A DNA stretch of 64,000 bases, from assembly GCA_022796875.1 (NCBI GenBank), contig JAAWJJ010000012.1:1-64000 (forward strand), written 5' to 3'. Position numbers and translations under genes: made by a program. Positions 35,719 through 44,330 of the stretch are shown one piece after another. The notes under the pieces were generated by a model. It searched no databases. It was not told the DNA's origin and saw nothing but the letters and a program-made list of their open reading frames with translations. The DNA comes from Eubacterium sp. Lineage in GTDB: Bacteria; Bacillota; Clostridia; Lachnospirales; Lachnospiraceae. Positions within the stretch are counted from its first letter, which is position 1; every line of letters starts with the position of its first letter.

Positions 35719-36633
35719 TTACTGATTGATTGCTGCCAGTAAGCTTTTTTTCATTTCGTCTTTCGCAATGATTTCTTCCGCGCGTTCCAATACGTTTTTC
35801 GCATTGATATATACCGGGGTGTCTACCATTTGTCCGTCTACCGGCACGGAAGCGGAACCTTTCGCAATTCCCTCTTCTTCAAATGCTTTCGTTACTTTTC
35901 TTGCCCACTCTACGCGCTCCGGTTCCGGAGTATATACGCGTTCCGCGATGGCAATCTGGCTGGGATGAATGATCTGGCGTCCTTCAAATCCCAACTGGGC
36001 GCCTGTTTTCGTATTATATTCGAACGCTGCGTCATCTTTATAGGACGGGAAAGGCGCATCTTCCGCAACCAGGCCTGCCGCCCTGGCGGCTACGCCGATT
36101 TTTGCCCTGGCATAGATCTGTTCTTCCGCCGTATCGGTTCTCGTCACACGCATGTCCCTCGTATAATCAACCGCGCCAAAGATAACGGCTACCAGACGGT
36201 CGCTGGCAAATACGGACTGATCTACATTCATGACGCCGATTGCCGTTTCGATCAGAATCGCAAGTTTGATCTTTCCGACCGGAAGCCCACGTTTTTTCTC
36301 CAGATCCGTTACGATAAAATCCAGACGTTTCACTTCGTCAGGCCCTGCGCATTTTGGAAGCGTAATGCCGTCGAGCCCTTCTATTACTACAGCATCCAAA
36401 TCGTCCATTGTCAGATCCGTATCCCATGCATTGATACGTACCCATGCTTCCGAGCCATATTTGCCCATATCTTTGATATGTTTTTTTACCATCTCCCGCG
36501 CTGCGGCTTTTTCTGCCGGCGGTACCGCATCTTCCATATCCAGCGTGATTACGTCCGCGCCTAATGTCGGCGCTTTTTGAATAAATTTTTCTGAGTTAGC
36601 AGGTAAATACAAATCTGATCTCCTTACTGCCAT
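35719..36633 (-). CDS. citE: Citrate lyase beta subunit (CitE)-like
   Basis: 304 residues, HpcH/HpaI TIM-barrel fold. Family motifs: RSDLYLPANSEKFIQKA, the Mg-binding ITLDMEDAVPPAEK, ILIETAIGVMN and GRQIIHPSQI. In citrate lyase this subunit cleaves citryl thioester to acetyl-thioester and oxaloacetate. No acyl carrier subunit (CitD) or CitC/X/G gene is adjacent, so related lyases acting on CoA thioesters (citramalyl, malyl) are alternatives. It follows citF by 64 nt. Confidence 0.88.
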   Translation of the reverse strand: MAVRRSDLYLPANSEKFIQKAPTLGADVITLDMEDAVPPAEKAAAREMVKKHIKDMGKYGSEAWVRINAWDTDLTMDDLDAVVIEGLDGITLPKCAGPDEVKRLDFIVTDLEKKRGLPVGKIKLAILIETAIGVMNVDQSVFASDRLVAVIFGAVDYTRDMRVTRTDTAEEQIYARAKIGVAARAAGLVAEDAPFPSYKDDAAFEYNTKTGAQLGFEGRQIIHPSQIAIAERVYTPEPERVEWARKVTKAFEEEGIAKGSASVPVDGQMVDTPVYINAKNVLERAEEIIAKDEMKKSLLAAINQ

Positions 36634-36697
36634 TTTTGTTTCCTCCCTTGATTGTTTTTATGTAATACGTTCTTTCACGTTTCCGTGCCTTATTTCC

Positions 36698-38266
36698 CTA
36701 AAATTCCTGTACCGGTTTTCTCACCACATCGATAATGGTCCCGTCCCTGTACTCCACAACGGCCACCACCTTATCCGTAAATTCCGGATTCATCACTTTC
36801 GCCGCTTTGCTCTCGCCGATGGCTTTTAATTCATGAATTGTCATAATCGGAAGTTTGCTGCGTTTCAGCTTTTCCAACAAATCCGTCCTTAACGGATTAA
36901 TGGCAATTCCGTATTCGGTCACCAGCACGTCTACCGTTTCTCCAGGAGTGACTACCGTAGTTACGTTATCCCTCAGGATGCACATATCCCTTTTTACAAG
37001 ATTTGTAACGACAACGGCGATTTTTGCACCCGCCGCACAGTCATTGTTTCCGCCGGAGGAACTTAAGATCACTCCGTTGGATCCGGTTACCACATTCAGA
37101 TTAAAATCTATATCCATTTCCGTCGCCCCGAGAATCATAATATCCAGCAGGTTCACCAACGCCCCTTTTGTATTCGGGTTGGCATACTGGGATGCGCTCA
37201 TCGCCATATGCTTCGGATTATCACGGTAAGATTCAATCGCCGCCGAATCAAAACACTGCACGTCTAACAGTCCCCGGAATAATCCTTCTTTCAGCATATC
37301 TACAAAATAAGAAGTGATTCCGCCTGATGCAAAGGAACCCTTTACATTCCTGGCTCTCATAATATTTCCAACTGCCGCCGCAACTGCAATAGACGTACCG
37401 CCGGCTCCGGTCTGCATGGACATCCCATCTCTGATATATCCGGCTTCATCCAGAAACTGCGCCGTTGTTTCCGCAATTTTCAAATTTACCGAATCCTCAG
37501 TTGGTTTCGTCGGGCCAAAAGAAATTCCTTCCGGATCTCCGATCGCTTCCACTTCCACCACGTAATCAACCTTTTCCTGGGATATCTCAACAGGACTGGC
37601 CGGAAACGAAACCAGATTGTCCGTCACGGCAACTACCTGATCGGCATATTCTGCATCAGCATATGCGTAGGACAATACGCCGCACGCCGATTTTCCGTAC
37701 GCGCCGTTCATATTTCCTTCCGCATCGCAGCATGGCGCGGCAATAAACGCTACATCAATATGTAATTCCCCGGATTCAATGGCTCTTGGCCGCCCGCCAT
37801 GGCTCATAAATACGGCAGGGTGTTTCAAATATCCGTTCGTAATCGCTTTTGCCAGCGGTCCCGGCGAAATCGTACTTAAAGTGATTTTTGTAATCACTCC
37901 GTCACGAATCAGCGGAACCAGCGGCTCATGGCATTTGAATAACCCGGACGCCGCCACATGGATGTCTTTCAGACCCTTTCTGGCGATAGCTTCCATCACG
38001 GTATTCACGACATAATCTCCGTTTCTCATATGATGGTGAAACGAAACCGTCATACCGTCTTTTAATCCTGTCCGGTCGATGACTTCATCTATGGATGCGA
38101 CAAGTTTTGACTCCGGAAGCTGTCCTTTCTTTACTTTTGCAGAACGGAGGCCGGAAGATATTTTCTTTACATCATGCCCTGAATTTTTATAGGCTCCCTC
38201 AAAAACAGGTTTTTCTGTTTCCAATATAATTTTTTCAGGAATATCCCTTCCCACTGCATTTACCAT
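36698..38266 (-). CDS. citF: Citrate lyase alpha subunit (CitF)-like acyl transferase
   Basis: 522 residues. CoA-transferase family I fold in two halves. The protein begins MVNAVGRDIPEKI, as CitF does, and contains VSFHHHMRNGDYV, the glycine-rich TGAGGTSIAVA and SSGGNNDCAAGAK. In citrate lyase the subunit exchanges acetyl for citrate on the carrier thioester. First gene of the operon. A Crp/Fnr gene is divergent and palindromic sites lie upstream. Without CitD it may transfer CoA directly. Confidence 0.9.
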   Translation of the reverse strand: MVNAVGRDIPEKIILETEKPVFEGAYKNSGHDVKKISSGLRSAKVKKGQLPESKLVASIDEVIDRTGLKDGMTVSFHHHMRNGDYVVNTVMEAIARKGLKDIHVAASGLFKCHEPLVPLIRDGVITKITLSTISPGPLAKAITNGYLKHPAVFMSHGGRPRAIESGELHIDVAFIAAPCCDAEGNMNGAYGKSACGVLSYAYADAEYADQVVAVTDNLVSFPASPVEISQEKVDYVVEVEAIGDPEGISFGPTKPTEDSVNLKIAETTAQFLDEAGYIRDGMSMQTGAGGTSIAVAAAVGNIMRARNVKGSFASGGITSYFVDMLKEGLFRGLLDVQCFDSAAIESYRDNPKHMAMSASQYANPNTKGALVNLLDIMILGATEMDIDFNLNVVTGSNGVILSSSGGNNDCAAGAKIAVVVTNLVKRDMCILRDNVTTVVTPGETVDVLVTEYGIAINPLRTDLLEKLKRSKLPIMTIHELKAIGESKAAKVMNPEFTDKVVAVVEYRDGTIIDVVRKPVQEF

Positions 38267-38290
38267 ATCTGTTTCTCCTGTAATTTTGAA

Positions 38291-38438
38291 ATAATATGAA
38301 ATGGTTTTAAGTTACCCAAAAGATACCACATTTATTTCAAAAAAGATGTATCACAAGTTACAGGATTCTCTCCTGGTTTCTATTTTGTAACCTGCGATAC
38401 ATCTTTTTGTTTTCAGATGGTTTTGGATATGCTATATT
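38291..38438. promoter_or_regulatory. Divergent citF/Crp-Fnr control region with paired palindromes
   Basis: Two related 14-bp palindromes, GTATCACAAGTTAC (38348-38361) and GTAACCTGCGATAC (38387-38400), lie in opposite orientation within a longer 22-bp inverted repeat (38340-38361 and 38387-38408). A minus-strand promoter fits TTGGGT (38314-38319), 17 nt, TATTAT (38291-38296), placing the nearer site about 70 bp upstream of the start, as for class I Crp-type activation. A plus-strand -10 candidate TATATT is at 38433-38438. Confidence 0.65.
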
Positions 38439-38477
38439 ATAGGTGTAGTTCGTCACTTTACACTATGGAGGCAAAAA

Positions 38478-39053
38478 ATGTCTGATACTCAATCATTTAA
38501 CATCACAAACATGAGAAATTTTTTCTCACGGAAAGAAATGGAACGGCTCTTTATTGATTGTCCGGTTATCAAACTGAAAAAAAATTCCGTCATTTATCAA
38601 ACAGATCAGATTCTTACTGATGTTTTCTGGGTTTCTGAAGGAATTGTAGAAGTGTATATACCTGGCCGGGAAGGCCATAAACAGATTGTTGCCATCCATT
38701 ATCCGGACAGTATCGTCGGTGAGATTGAATCTTTATTCGGAGAACCGTGCGGCCTGAACTGCCTTGCCTTAAAAAACAATACGGTTGTCCATAAATGTAA
38801 TATAGAAGTTTTTTATAACAGAGTTTTAGAAAACGGCCTTATGAGGCAGTGGGTATCCATGCTGGCAGGCAAAACACATTCCAATGTGCTTCAGCTGGCA
38901 ACCGTTTCCCTGGATGACTGCGAGGCCCGTGTACGCGCCTATTATAATAACAACCTGACACATCAGCAGCTTGCTGATCTGATCGGCTGTTCCCGCGTAC
39001 AGGTAACAAGAGTATTAAATAACAGAAATTATTATAACAAAACGGAAGAATAA
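38478..39053 (+). CDS. Crp/Fnr-family transcriptional regulator
   Basis: 191 residues, short for the family. A cyclic-nucleotide-binding-like beta-roll (about 10-125) is followed by a winged helix with LTHQQLADLIGCSRVQVTRVLN as recognition element. There is no N-terminal Cys cluster, so it is not an Fnr-type oxygen sensor; the effector is unknown. It is divergent from the citFE-TRAP operon, whose control region holds two matching palindromes, so it is the likely regulator. TATGGAGG precedes the start. Confidence 0.9.
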   Translation: MSDTQSFNITNMRNFFSRKEMERLFIDCPVIKLKKNSVIYQTDQILTDVFWVSEGIVEVYIPGREGHKQIVAIHYPDSIVGEIESLFGEPCGLNCLALKNNTVVHKCNIEVFYNRVLENGLMRQWVSMLAGKTHSNVLQLATVSLDDCEARVRAYYNNNLTHQQLADLIGCSRVQVTRVLNNRNYYNKTEE

Positions 39054-39059
39054 CTGGTA

Positions 39060-39254
39060 TATAAAAAATATTATCAGTACATTTGCTTTGTGGTTTCGGA
39101 CGGCAGACGGCGCATGCGTACGCAAAAGTAATCCTGTCAGAGCGGTTAGAAAATCCATTTGATGAAGCAGGCAATTGTTATATTTTGTATGGGACTGACA
39201 GCATACCTGTGAAACCAGTTTCCCTGATGTTGCCAACTTCTGATAATATTTTTC
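39060..39254 (+). mobile_element. MITE-like element, copy 3 (short form)
   Basis: A 195-bp copy with ends TATAAAAAATATTATCAG at 39060 and TTCTGATAATATTTTT near 39237-39252. It keeps the GCGTACGCAAAAGTAATCCT module and the right-hand module of copy 1. It begins 6 nt after the Crp/Fnr stop and ends 12 nt before the convergent MATE stop, so it fills the whole intergenic gap and may serve as their shared terminator. Confidence 0.8.
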
Positions 39255-39266
39255 ACACCACCATAC

Positions 39267-40604
39267 TTATATCGTACATTTCTTTTTGTAATATATATAC
39301 CCTGTCAAATCCGCCAGAAACCATCCGACCGGAATCGCCCACCAGATGGCAAGCACGCCGAAGCCCGTGCGCGGCGCCAGCAAGTACGCCAGAAACACCC
39401 TGGTTCCCAGGGAAACGGCTGTCAGAACCAAAGACATTTCCGGTTTTCCGATTGCGCGGTACAATCCGTACAGCAAAAACAGCACTCCGATGCCCCAGTA
39501 AAAGACTCCTTCGATCCGCAGATACCGGATTCCCTCTTCGATCACGGCAGTTTCACCCGATTGGACAAAGGCTCCCATAAAAACACGGGCGAACAGAAAA
39601 ACGACTGCCGATATGATAACGCAAAAAAGGACGCTCAAAAGAACGGACATTTTCAGTCCGTTCTTTACCCTGTCTTTTTCACCGGCGCTGTAATTTTGCG
39701 AGAGAAACAAAGAAGATGCATTGGCAAATTCCTGTGCCGGCATATATGCAAGCGTATCAATTTTTACAGCCGCGGCAAAAGCCGCCATAATAATGGTGCC
39801 GAAACTGTTTACCAATCCCTGTATCATCAATATGCCAAAATTCATAACCGACTGCTGCATACAGGTAAAAAAGGAATACCGCATCACTTTTTGAATGATT
39901 TCTTTTTTCAATTTCTGCTCTTTTACATTGACCCTCAGCTCAGGCATACGAATCAGGCCAAACAGCGCTATTCCCACTCCGGCAATGCCCTGGGCGGCCA
40001 CGGTTGCCCAAGCGGCTCCTGCGACTCCCGTTCCCATCCCGATCACAAATATAATGTCCAATCCGATATTTACTAGCGTTGCTATCACCAGAAACACTAA
40101 CGGCACCACAGAATTTCCTACCGCGCGCATCGCATACGCAAAATAATTATATAAAAAGACAAATCCCAAACCGATAAAAACAATTCTCACATACGTCCGC
40201 ATCAGACCGTATACATCGCCCGAAACCTGCAGTAAATGAAGAATCCCATCAGTACAGGCAAACATTACAACATACAATATCACGGTAACAACAGCAATCA
40301 GCCAGAACGCCGCCCACATGCTTTCTTTCCTCTCTTTTTCACGGTTCGCGCCAAAAGCGGCGGAAAATAAAGAGCCGCTCCCCATACACAGTCCGATAAT
40401 GACAGACGTTAAAAACGTCATCAAAGCATACGCAGCGCCTACGGCCGCCAGAGCCTGCGCTCCGACAAACCGCCCCACAATAACGCTGTCCGTGATATTG
40501 TATAACTGCTGCAACAAATTCCCCAGAATCATAGGCAATGCAAACAGCAGTAAAGATTTTATAATATTTCCTTTTGTCAAATCAGAAACACGGTTTAATT
40601 TCAT
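39267..40604 (-). CDS. MATE-family efflux transporter
   Basis: 445 residues with twelve predicted helices. The conserved N-terminal block LTKGNIIKSLLLFALPMILGNLLQQLYNITDSVIVGRFVG and a second inverted half starting near residue 235 are typical of NorM/DinF-type exporters that use Na+ or H+. The substrate is unknown. The start is uncertain: ATGs at 40604 and 40616 share an AAGG site; 40604 is chosen for spacing. Confidence 0.9.
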   Translation of the reverse strand: MKLNRVSDLTKGNIIKSLLLFALPMILGNLLQQLYNITDSVIVGRFVGAQALAAVGAAYALMTFLTSVIIGLCMGSGSLFSAAFGANREKERKESMWAAFWLIAVVTVILYVVMFACTDGILHLLQVSGDVYGLMRTYVRIVFIGLGFVFLYNYFAYAMRAVGNSVVPLVFLVIATLVNIGLDIIFVIGMGTGVAGAAWATVAAQGIAGVGIALFGLIRMPELRVNVKEQKLKKEIIQKVMRYSFFTCMQQSVMNFGILMIQGLVNSFGTIIMAAFAAAVKIDTLAYMPAQEFANASSLFLSQNYSAGEKDRVKNGLKMSVLLSVLFCVIISAVVFLFARVFMGAFVQSGETAVIEEGIRYLRIEGVFYWGIGVLFLLYGLYRAIGKPEMSLVLTAVSLGTRVFLAYLLAPRTGFGVLAIWWAIPVGWFLADLTGYIYYKKKCTI

Positions 40605-40704
40605 TTGCCCGTCCATCCTTCTCTTGTAATTCATGATGATAATCATAAATCATTTTCAGAAAGAATACAAGCCGTTTTCCGCTGCCTGGAATGGCAGTGT
40701 TCCG

Positions 40705-40869
40705 TTACCGTTTCCCGGAATGGCTGCCGCCGTTACAATGCCCGCAGGCTCCGCCGCAGTCCACGCAGTTACAGTGAAGCGACTTGCCTGCTTTCTTTCG
40801 TCTGACCATACTTATGATAATCGCGGCGACAATTGCAATCAGAATCACACCTACAATTACTGTTCCCAT
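40705..40869 (-). CDS. FeoB-associated Cys-rich membrane protein
   Basis: 54-residue protein missed by length filters: one N-terminal helix (MGTVIVGVILIAIVAAIIIS), a basic stretch (RRKKAGK), then a Cys-rich tail with CNCVDCGGACGHC. This is the small FeoB partner seen at the end of many clostridial feo operons (FeoB_associated family). Its role is not settled; iron or thiol handling at the membrane is proposed. A GAGGGG site lies 8 nt upstream, and the start is 21 nt after the feoB stop. Confidence 0.88.
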   Translation of the reverse strand: MGTVIVGVILIAIVAAIIISMVRRKKAGKSLHCNCVDCGGACGHCNGGSHSGKR

Positions 40870-40890
40870 AAAACACCCCTCATTGAACTT

Positions 40891-43077
40891 TTACCGTGCC
40901 GCAGCCATGCTTTTCGCACCGGCCCTTATGTTATTTACATCTTTATACGGCCGGAATAACAGGTACAGAATCGCTATAATAATAATCACTGCCACTACTG
41001 TTCCTACGCCGAAACCGTTACCTGCGAAAAACAGTCCTAACTGGTTGACGCAAAGCGCTACGCAATAGGCCAATACACACTGATAACCGATTGCTGCCCA
41101 GAACCATTTGATATTGTTCATTTCACGCTTGATTGCGCCCATAGCCGCAAAACAAGGCGCGCACAGCAGATTAAAGATCATGAACGCCATACCGCCGGCT
41201 GCCGTCATAGTACCGGCTAACGCGCCCCAGTATTCTGCGCCGTCTTCCGCTACTTCTGCAAAACCAAACGTCAGGCCGAATGTTGCAACTACATTTTCTT
41301 TTGCAATCAGGCCGGTAATCGTCGCAACGGTTGACTGCCATGTGCCAAATCCGAGCGGCCGGAAAATAACGGCAATCGCGTTTCCGATCACTGCTACAAT
41401 ACTATTATCCAGCTGTTCATCTGTCAACATCATAAACTGTCCGTCTGCCCAGCCAAAATAACATAAGAACCACAATACGATCGTAGACAACAAAATAATT
41501 GTTCCTGCTTTTTTGATGAAAGACCAGCCGCGTTCCCACATACTTCTCAATACGCCGCCGGCTGTCGGCCAGTGGTAAGCCGGAAGTTCCATAACAAACG
41601 GAGCCGGTTCTCCCGCAAACGGTTTCGTCTTCTTTAATATAATACCAGATATAACAATTGCTGCAATACCGACAAAATATGCCAACGGCGCTACCCACCA
41701 TGCGCCGCCGAAGATCGCGCCTGCAATCAGGGCAATGATCGGCATCTTTGCTCCGCAAGGGATAAATGTCGTCGTCATAATCGTCATTTTACGGTCCCGG
41801 TCGCTTTCGATCGTACGGGAAGCCATAATGCCCGGGACACCGCAGCCCGTGCCGATTAAAATCGGGATAAAAGATTTTCCGGATAATCCGAATCTGCGCA
41901 AAATCCGATCCATAATAAACGCCACACGCGCCATATATCCGCAGGATTCCAAAAATGCCAACATGATAAACAGCACCAGCATCTGCGGTACAAAACCAAG
42001 AACCGCGCCTACGCCGCCGACAATACCGTCTACGATGAGTCCCTCCAGCCAAGGCGCACAGCCGATGGATTCCAGGCCGGCTGATACCGCTGCCGGGATT
42101 CCCGGTACATCCACGAGGCCAAACAGGCTCCATCCATCTCCAAATAAACCGTCGTTCGTCCAGTCCGTTACAAAAGTACCTACCGTTGTGACCGAAACCA
42201 GATACACGAGAATCATGATCCCGACAAAGATCGGCAGCGCCAGAATCCGGTTCGTTACAATCTTATCGATTTTATCCGAAACGCTTTCTTTTGATTTCGT
42301 ACCTTTTTTTACACAATCTCCGATCATAGACGAGATGTATGTATATCTTTCATTGGTAATAATACTTTCGGTATCGTCGTCCATTGTATCTTCCAACATT
42401 TCGATTTCTTCTTCTACATTCGGAACAGACTGTAATAATTCGCCGACTTTGCTGTCGCGTTCCAGCAATTTGACCGCAAAGAAACGCTTCTGCTCTTCCG
42501 CAACGTCCGAAGACAGCTTATCCTGAACCGAAACAATTGCCTGCTCTACAGCCGCGTCAAATTCATGCACGATCTTTACGGCTTTTTTACTCTTTGCGGC
42601 TTTTACCGCAAGTTCCGCCGCCTGATTCACTCCTTCGTTTTTCAGCGCTGAAATCTCTACTACTATGCAGCCGAGTTTTTCCGACAGTTTCGCCATATTC
42701 AGGACATCGCCCTTTTTACGTACGACATCCATCATATTGACAGCCATGACCATCGGAATCCCCAGTTCCAGAAGCTGTGTGGAAAGATACAGGTTCCTTT
42801 CAATATTCGTGCCGTCTACAATGTTTAAAATGGCGTCCGGCCTTTCGTTAATCAGATAATTTCTTGCCACGACTTCCTCTAACGTATATGGCGACAAAGA
42901 ATAAATACCGGGAAGATCCTGTATAATAACGTCTTTATTTCCTTTTAATTTTCCCTCTTTTTTCTCAACGGTCACTCCCGGCCAGTTCCCGACAAACTGA
43001 TTCGAACCGGTTAACGCGTTAAATAATGTGGTTTTACCACTGTTTGGATTTCCCGCTAATGCTATTTTAACTTCCAT
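40891..43077 (-). CDS. feoB: Ferrous iron transport GTPase FeoB
   Basis: 728 residues. The N-terminal G domain shows GNPNSGKTTLFN, DLPGIYSLSPY and NMMDV (a variant of NKxD). A GDI-like helical linker follows, then two Gate regions with the conserved cysteines (TGCGVPG; FIPCGAKMPI) and about eleven membrane helices. Imports Fe(II), important in anaerobic niches. Lies between feoA and the Cys-rich partner. An operator-like palindrome precedes it. Confidence 0.96.
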   Translation of the reverse strand: MEVKIALAGNPNSGKTTLFNALTGSNQFVGNWPGVTVEKKEGKLKGNKDVIIQDLPGIYSLSPYTLEEVVARNYLINERPDAILNIVDGTNIERNLYLSTQLLELGIPMVMAVNMMDVVRKKGDVLNMAKLSEKLGCIVVEISALKNEGVNQAAELAVKAAKSKKAVKIVHEFDAAVEQAIVSVQDKLSSDVAEEQKRFFAVKLLERDSKVGELLQSVPNVEEEIEMLEDTMDDDTESIITNERYTYISSMIGDCVKKGTKSKESVSDKIDKIVTNRILALPIFVGIMILVYLVSVTTVGTFVTDWTNDGLFGDGWSLFGLVDVPGIPAAVSAGLESIGCAPWLEGLIVDGIVGGVGAVLGFVPQMLVLFIMLAFLESCGYMARVAFIMDRILRRFGLSGKSFIPILIGTGCGVPGIMASRTIESDRDRKMTIMTTTFIPCGAKMPIIALIAGAIFGGAWWVAPLAYFVGIAAIVISGIILKKTKPFAGEPAPFVMELPAYHWPTAGGVLRSMWERGWSFIKKAGTIILLSTIVLWFLCYFGWADGQFMMLTDEQLDNSIVAVIGNAIAVIFRPLGFGTWQSTVATITGLIAKENVVATFGLTFGFAEVAEDGAEYWGALAGTMTAAGGMAFMIFNLLCAPCFAAMGAIKREMNNIKWFWAAIGYQCVLAYCVALCVNQLGLFFAGNGFGVGTVVAVIIIIAILYLLFRPYKDVNNIRAGAKSMAAAR

Positions 43078-43098
43078 AATTCGTTTCTCCTTACTGTT

Positions 43099-43135
43099 GT
43101 TAGTTTTTGCTAACCTATGGGCAAAAAATTTGCCC
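43099..43135 (-). promoter_or_regulatory. GTTAG/CTAAC palindrome and hairpin between feoA and feoB
   Basis: GTTAGTTTTTGCTAAC (43099-43114) is a palindrome with 6-nt spacer, matching the box at 44003. Next to it GGGCAAA/TTTGCCC forms a small hairpin (43119-43135) directly after the feoA stop. Confidence 0.55.
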
Positions 43136-43142
43136 TTTGCTG

Positions 43143-43364
43143 CTATTCTACTTCTATCATTTCTGCGTCCGCTTTTCGCACGGATAATTCATACCCTCGT
43201 ATCGTTACCTCTACCGGATCTCCAAGCGGCGCCACTTTCCTTACAAAAACATCAACGCCTTTTGTAATTCCCATGTCCATAATCCGTCTTTTTACCGGGC
43301 CGCTTCCATGCAGCCGGATCACTTTAACCGTATGATTTACCTTTACTTCCCTTAAAGTTTTCAT
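43143..43364 (-). CDS. feoA: FeoA-domain protein (first)
   Basis: 73-residue SH3-like protein: LREVKVNHTVKVIRLHGSGPVKRRIMDMGITKGVDVFVRK, the FeoA signature, ending EMIEVE. FeoA assists FeoB in Fe(II) uptake. ATG at 43364 is taken as the start; a GTG two codons earlier is possible. First gene of feoA-feoB-Cys-rich partner. Confidence 0.93.
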   Translation of the reverse strand: MKTLREVKVNHTVKVIRLHGSGPVKRRIMDMGITKGVDVFVRKVAPLGDPVEVTIRGYELSVRKADAEMIEVE

Positions 43365-43406
43365 GCACACTTTCTTTCCTTCCTGTAATTTCTTTTTACG
43401 CTAAGA

Positions 43407-43478
43407 ACTAACCCGATGCTATTATGGTTAGTCTTTTCTTTCACAGGTTAGTATATGCAAATATATATTAGTTGTCAA
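43407..43478 (-). promoter_or_regulatory. feoAB promoter with metal-regulator boxes
   Basis: Minus-strand TTGACA (43473-43478), 17-nt spacer, TATACT (43450-43455). The box GTTAGTATATGCAAAT (43447-43462) covers the -10. An additional inverted pair ACTAACC (43407-43413) and GGTTAGT (43426-43432) lies in the leader. The boxes share the half-site TTAG with DtxR/IdeR-type operators. Confidence 0.65.
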
Positions 43479-43496
43479 GAACTTTTTTTAAACATT

Positions 43497-43875
43497 TTAA
43501 AATACATCCTGAACACGTATTCCGTTTATGGGAAAAAGGAAAAAACCTGTCACTTTTCCCGTATACTTCCGTCTTCCCTCCGAAACGACAACAGCTGTAG
43601 TTAAAATATCGGCATTTCCGCGTTCTTTCAGCAAACGGCGACGCATTGCCATCCTGATCGCAAAGAAAACCAGTGGAATGACAATAAACACTGCATCACT
43701 TGAAACGTTCTTCTCCTTCCCTGCCGGGCTGGAATACGATAATCACTGCAAAGACACAGCACAGTAACGGCCAGGCAATCGCAAAAAAACGCCATCTTTT
43801 CAGCACATCATTCAGTCTTACCGTTCTCCGTGGATTCTCGTTTCTGTAATATTCATTTTCATAATTTTGTTCCAT
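43497..43875 (-). pseudogene. Small two-helix membrane protein, apparently frameshifted
   Basis: Two short frames abut. The first (43875-43696) encodes MEQNYENEYYRNENPRRTVR..., one membrane helix (FFAIAWPLLCCVFAVIIVF) and stops after REGEERFK. The +1 frame continues KNVSSDAVFIVIPLVFFAIRM with a second helix and a basic tail ending at 43497. Read together they form a plausible 120-residue two-helix protein; the second frame alone would need a GTG with poor ribosome site. No family recognised. Its 3' end reaches the feoAB promoter region. Confidence 0.45.
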
Positions 43876-43986
43876 TTGATCCTCCAAATCATATTGCTGC
43901 TCTGCAATAATCTTTCCGTTTATTTTATCATACTGCCGAACATAAAAAGGCGGGACTTTAAAATAATTTAAGTTTTACAATTGTTC

Positions 43987-44018
43987 TTGACAACCTCCAA
44001 AAGTTAGTGTATGCTAAC
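43987..44018 (+). promoter_or_regulatory. Promoter and DtxR-type operator of second feoA
   Basis: TTGACA (43987-43992), 17 nt, TATGCT (44010-44015). The palindrome GTTAGTGTATGCTAAC (44003-44018) overlaps the -10. It shares 14 of 16 bases with the box between feoA and feoB. Confidence 0.7.
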
Positions 44019-44071
44019 ATTAGTTACATGCAAAGAATCAGTTAAATTGATACAAGGTTGAGGTGATGATG

Positions 44072-44281
44072 ATGCCACTGACACTTGCAAAAGAAGGCGA
44101 AACGAATGTTATAAAACGGGTAGGCGGAAAAGATGAAATCAGAAGATTTCTGGAAAATCTGGGATTCATCGCAGGCAGCGCCGTTACCGTTGTTTCGGAA
44201 AACAAAGGCAATGTAATCGTAAATGTAAAAGACACGCGGGTTGCAATCGGAAAGGATATGGCAGCCAAAATTATGGTTTAA
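44072..44281 (+). CDS. feoA: FeoA-domain protein (second)
   Basis: 69 residues of the FeoA fold (KDEIRRFLENLGFIAGSAVTVVSENKGNVIVNVKDTRVAIGKDMAAKIMV). Divergent from the feoAB operon and followed by a Fur-like gene 49 nt away. Four ATGs in a row make the start uncertain; 44072 gives the best distance from GAGG. Single feoA genes next to regulators are common in clostridia. Confidence 0.9.
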   Translation: MPLTLAKEGETNVIKRVGGKDEIRRFLENLGFIAGSAVTVVSENKGNVIVNVKDTRVAIGKDMAAKIMV

Positions 44282-44330
44282 ATAATTATGCAGCATCAGA
44301 AGTACAGATTTAAAAAGGTGTGAAAAAGCG

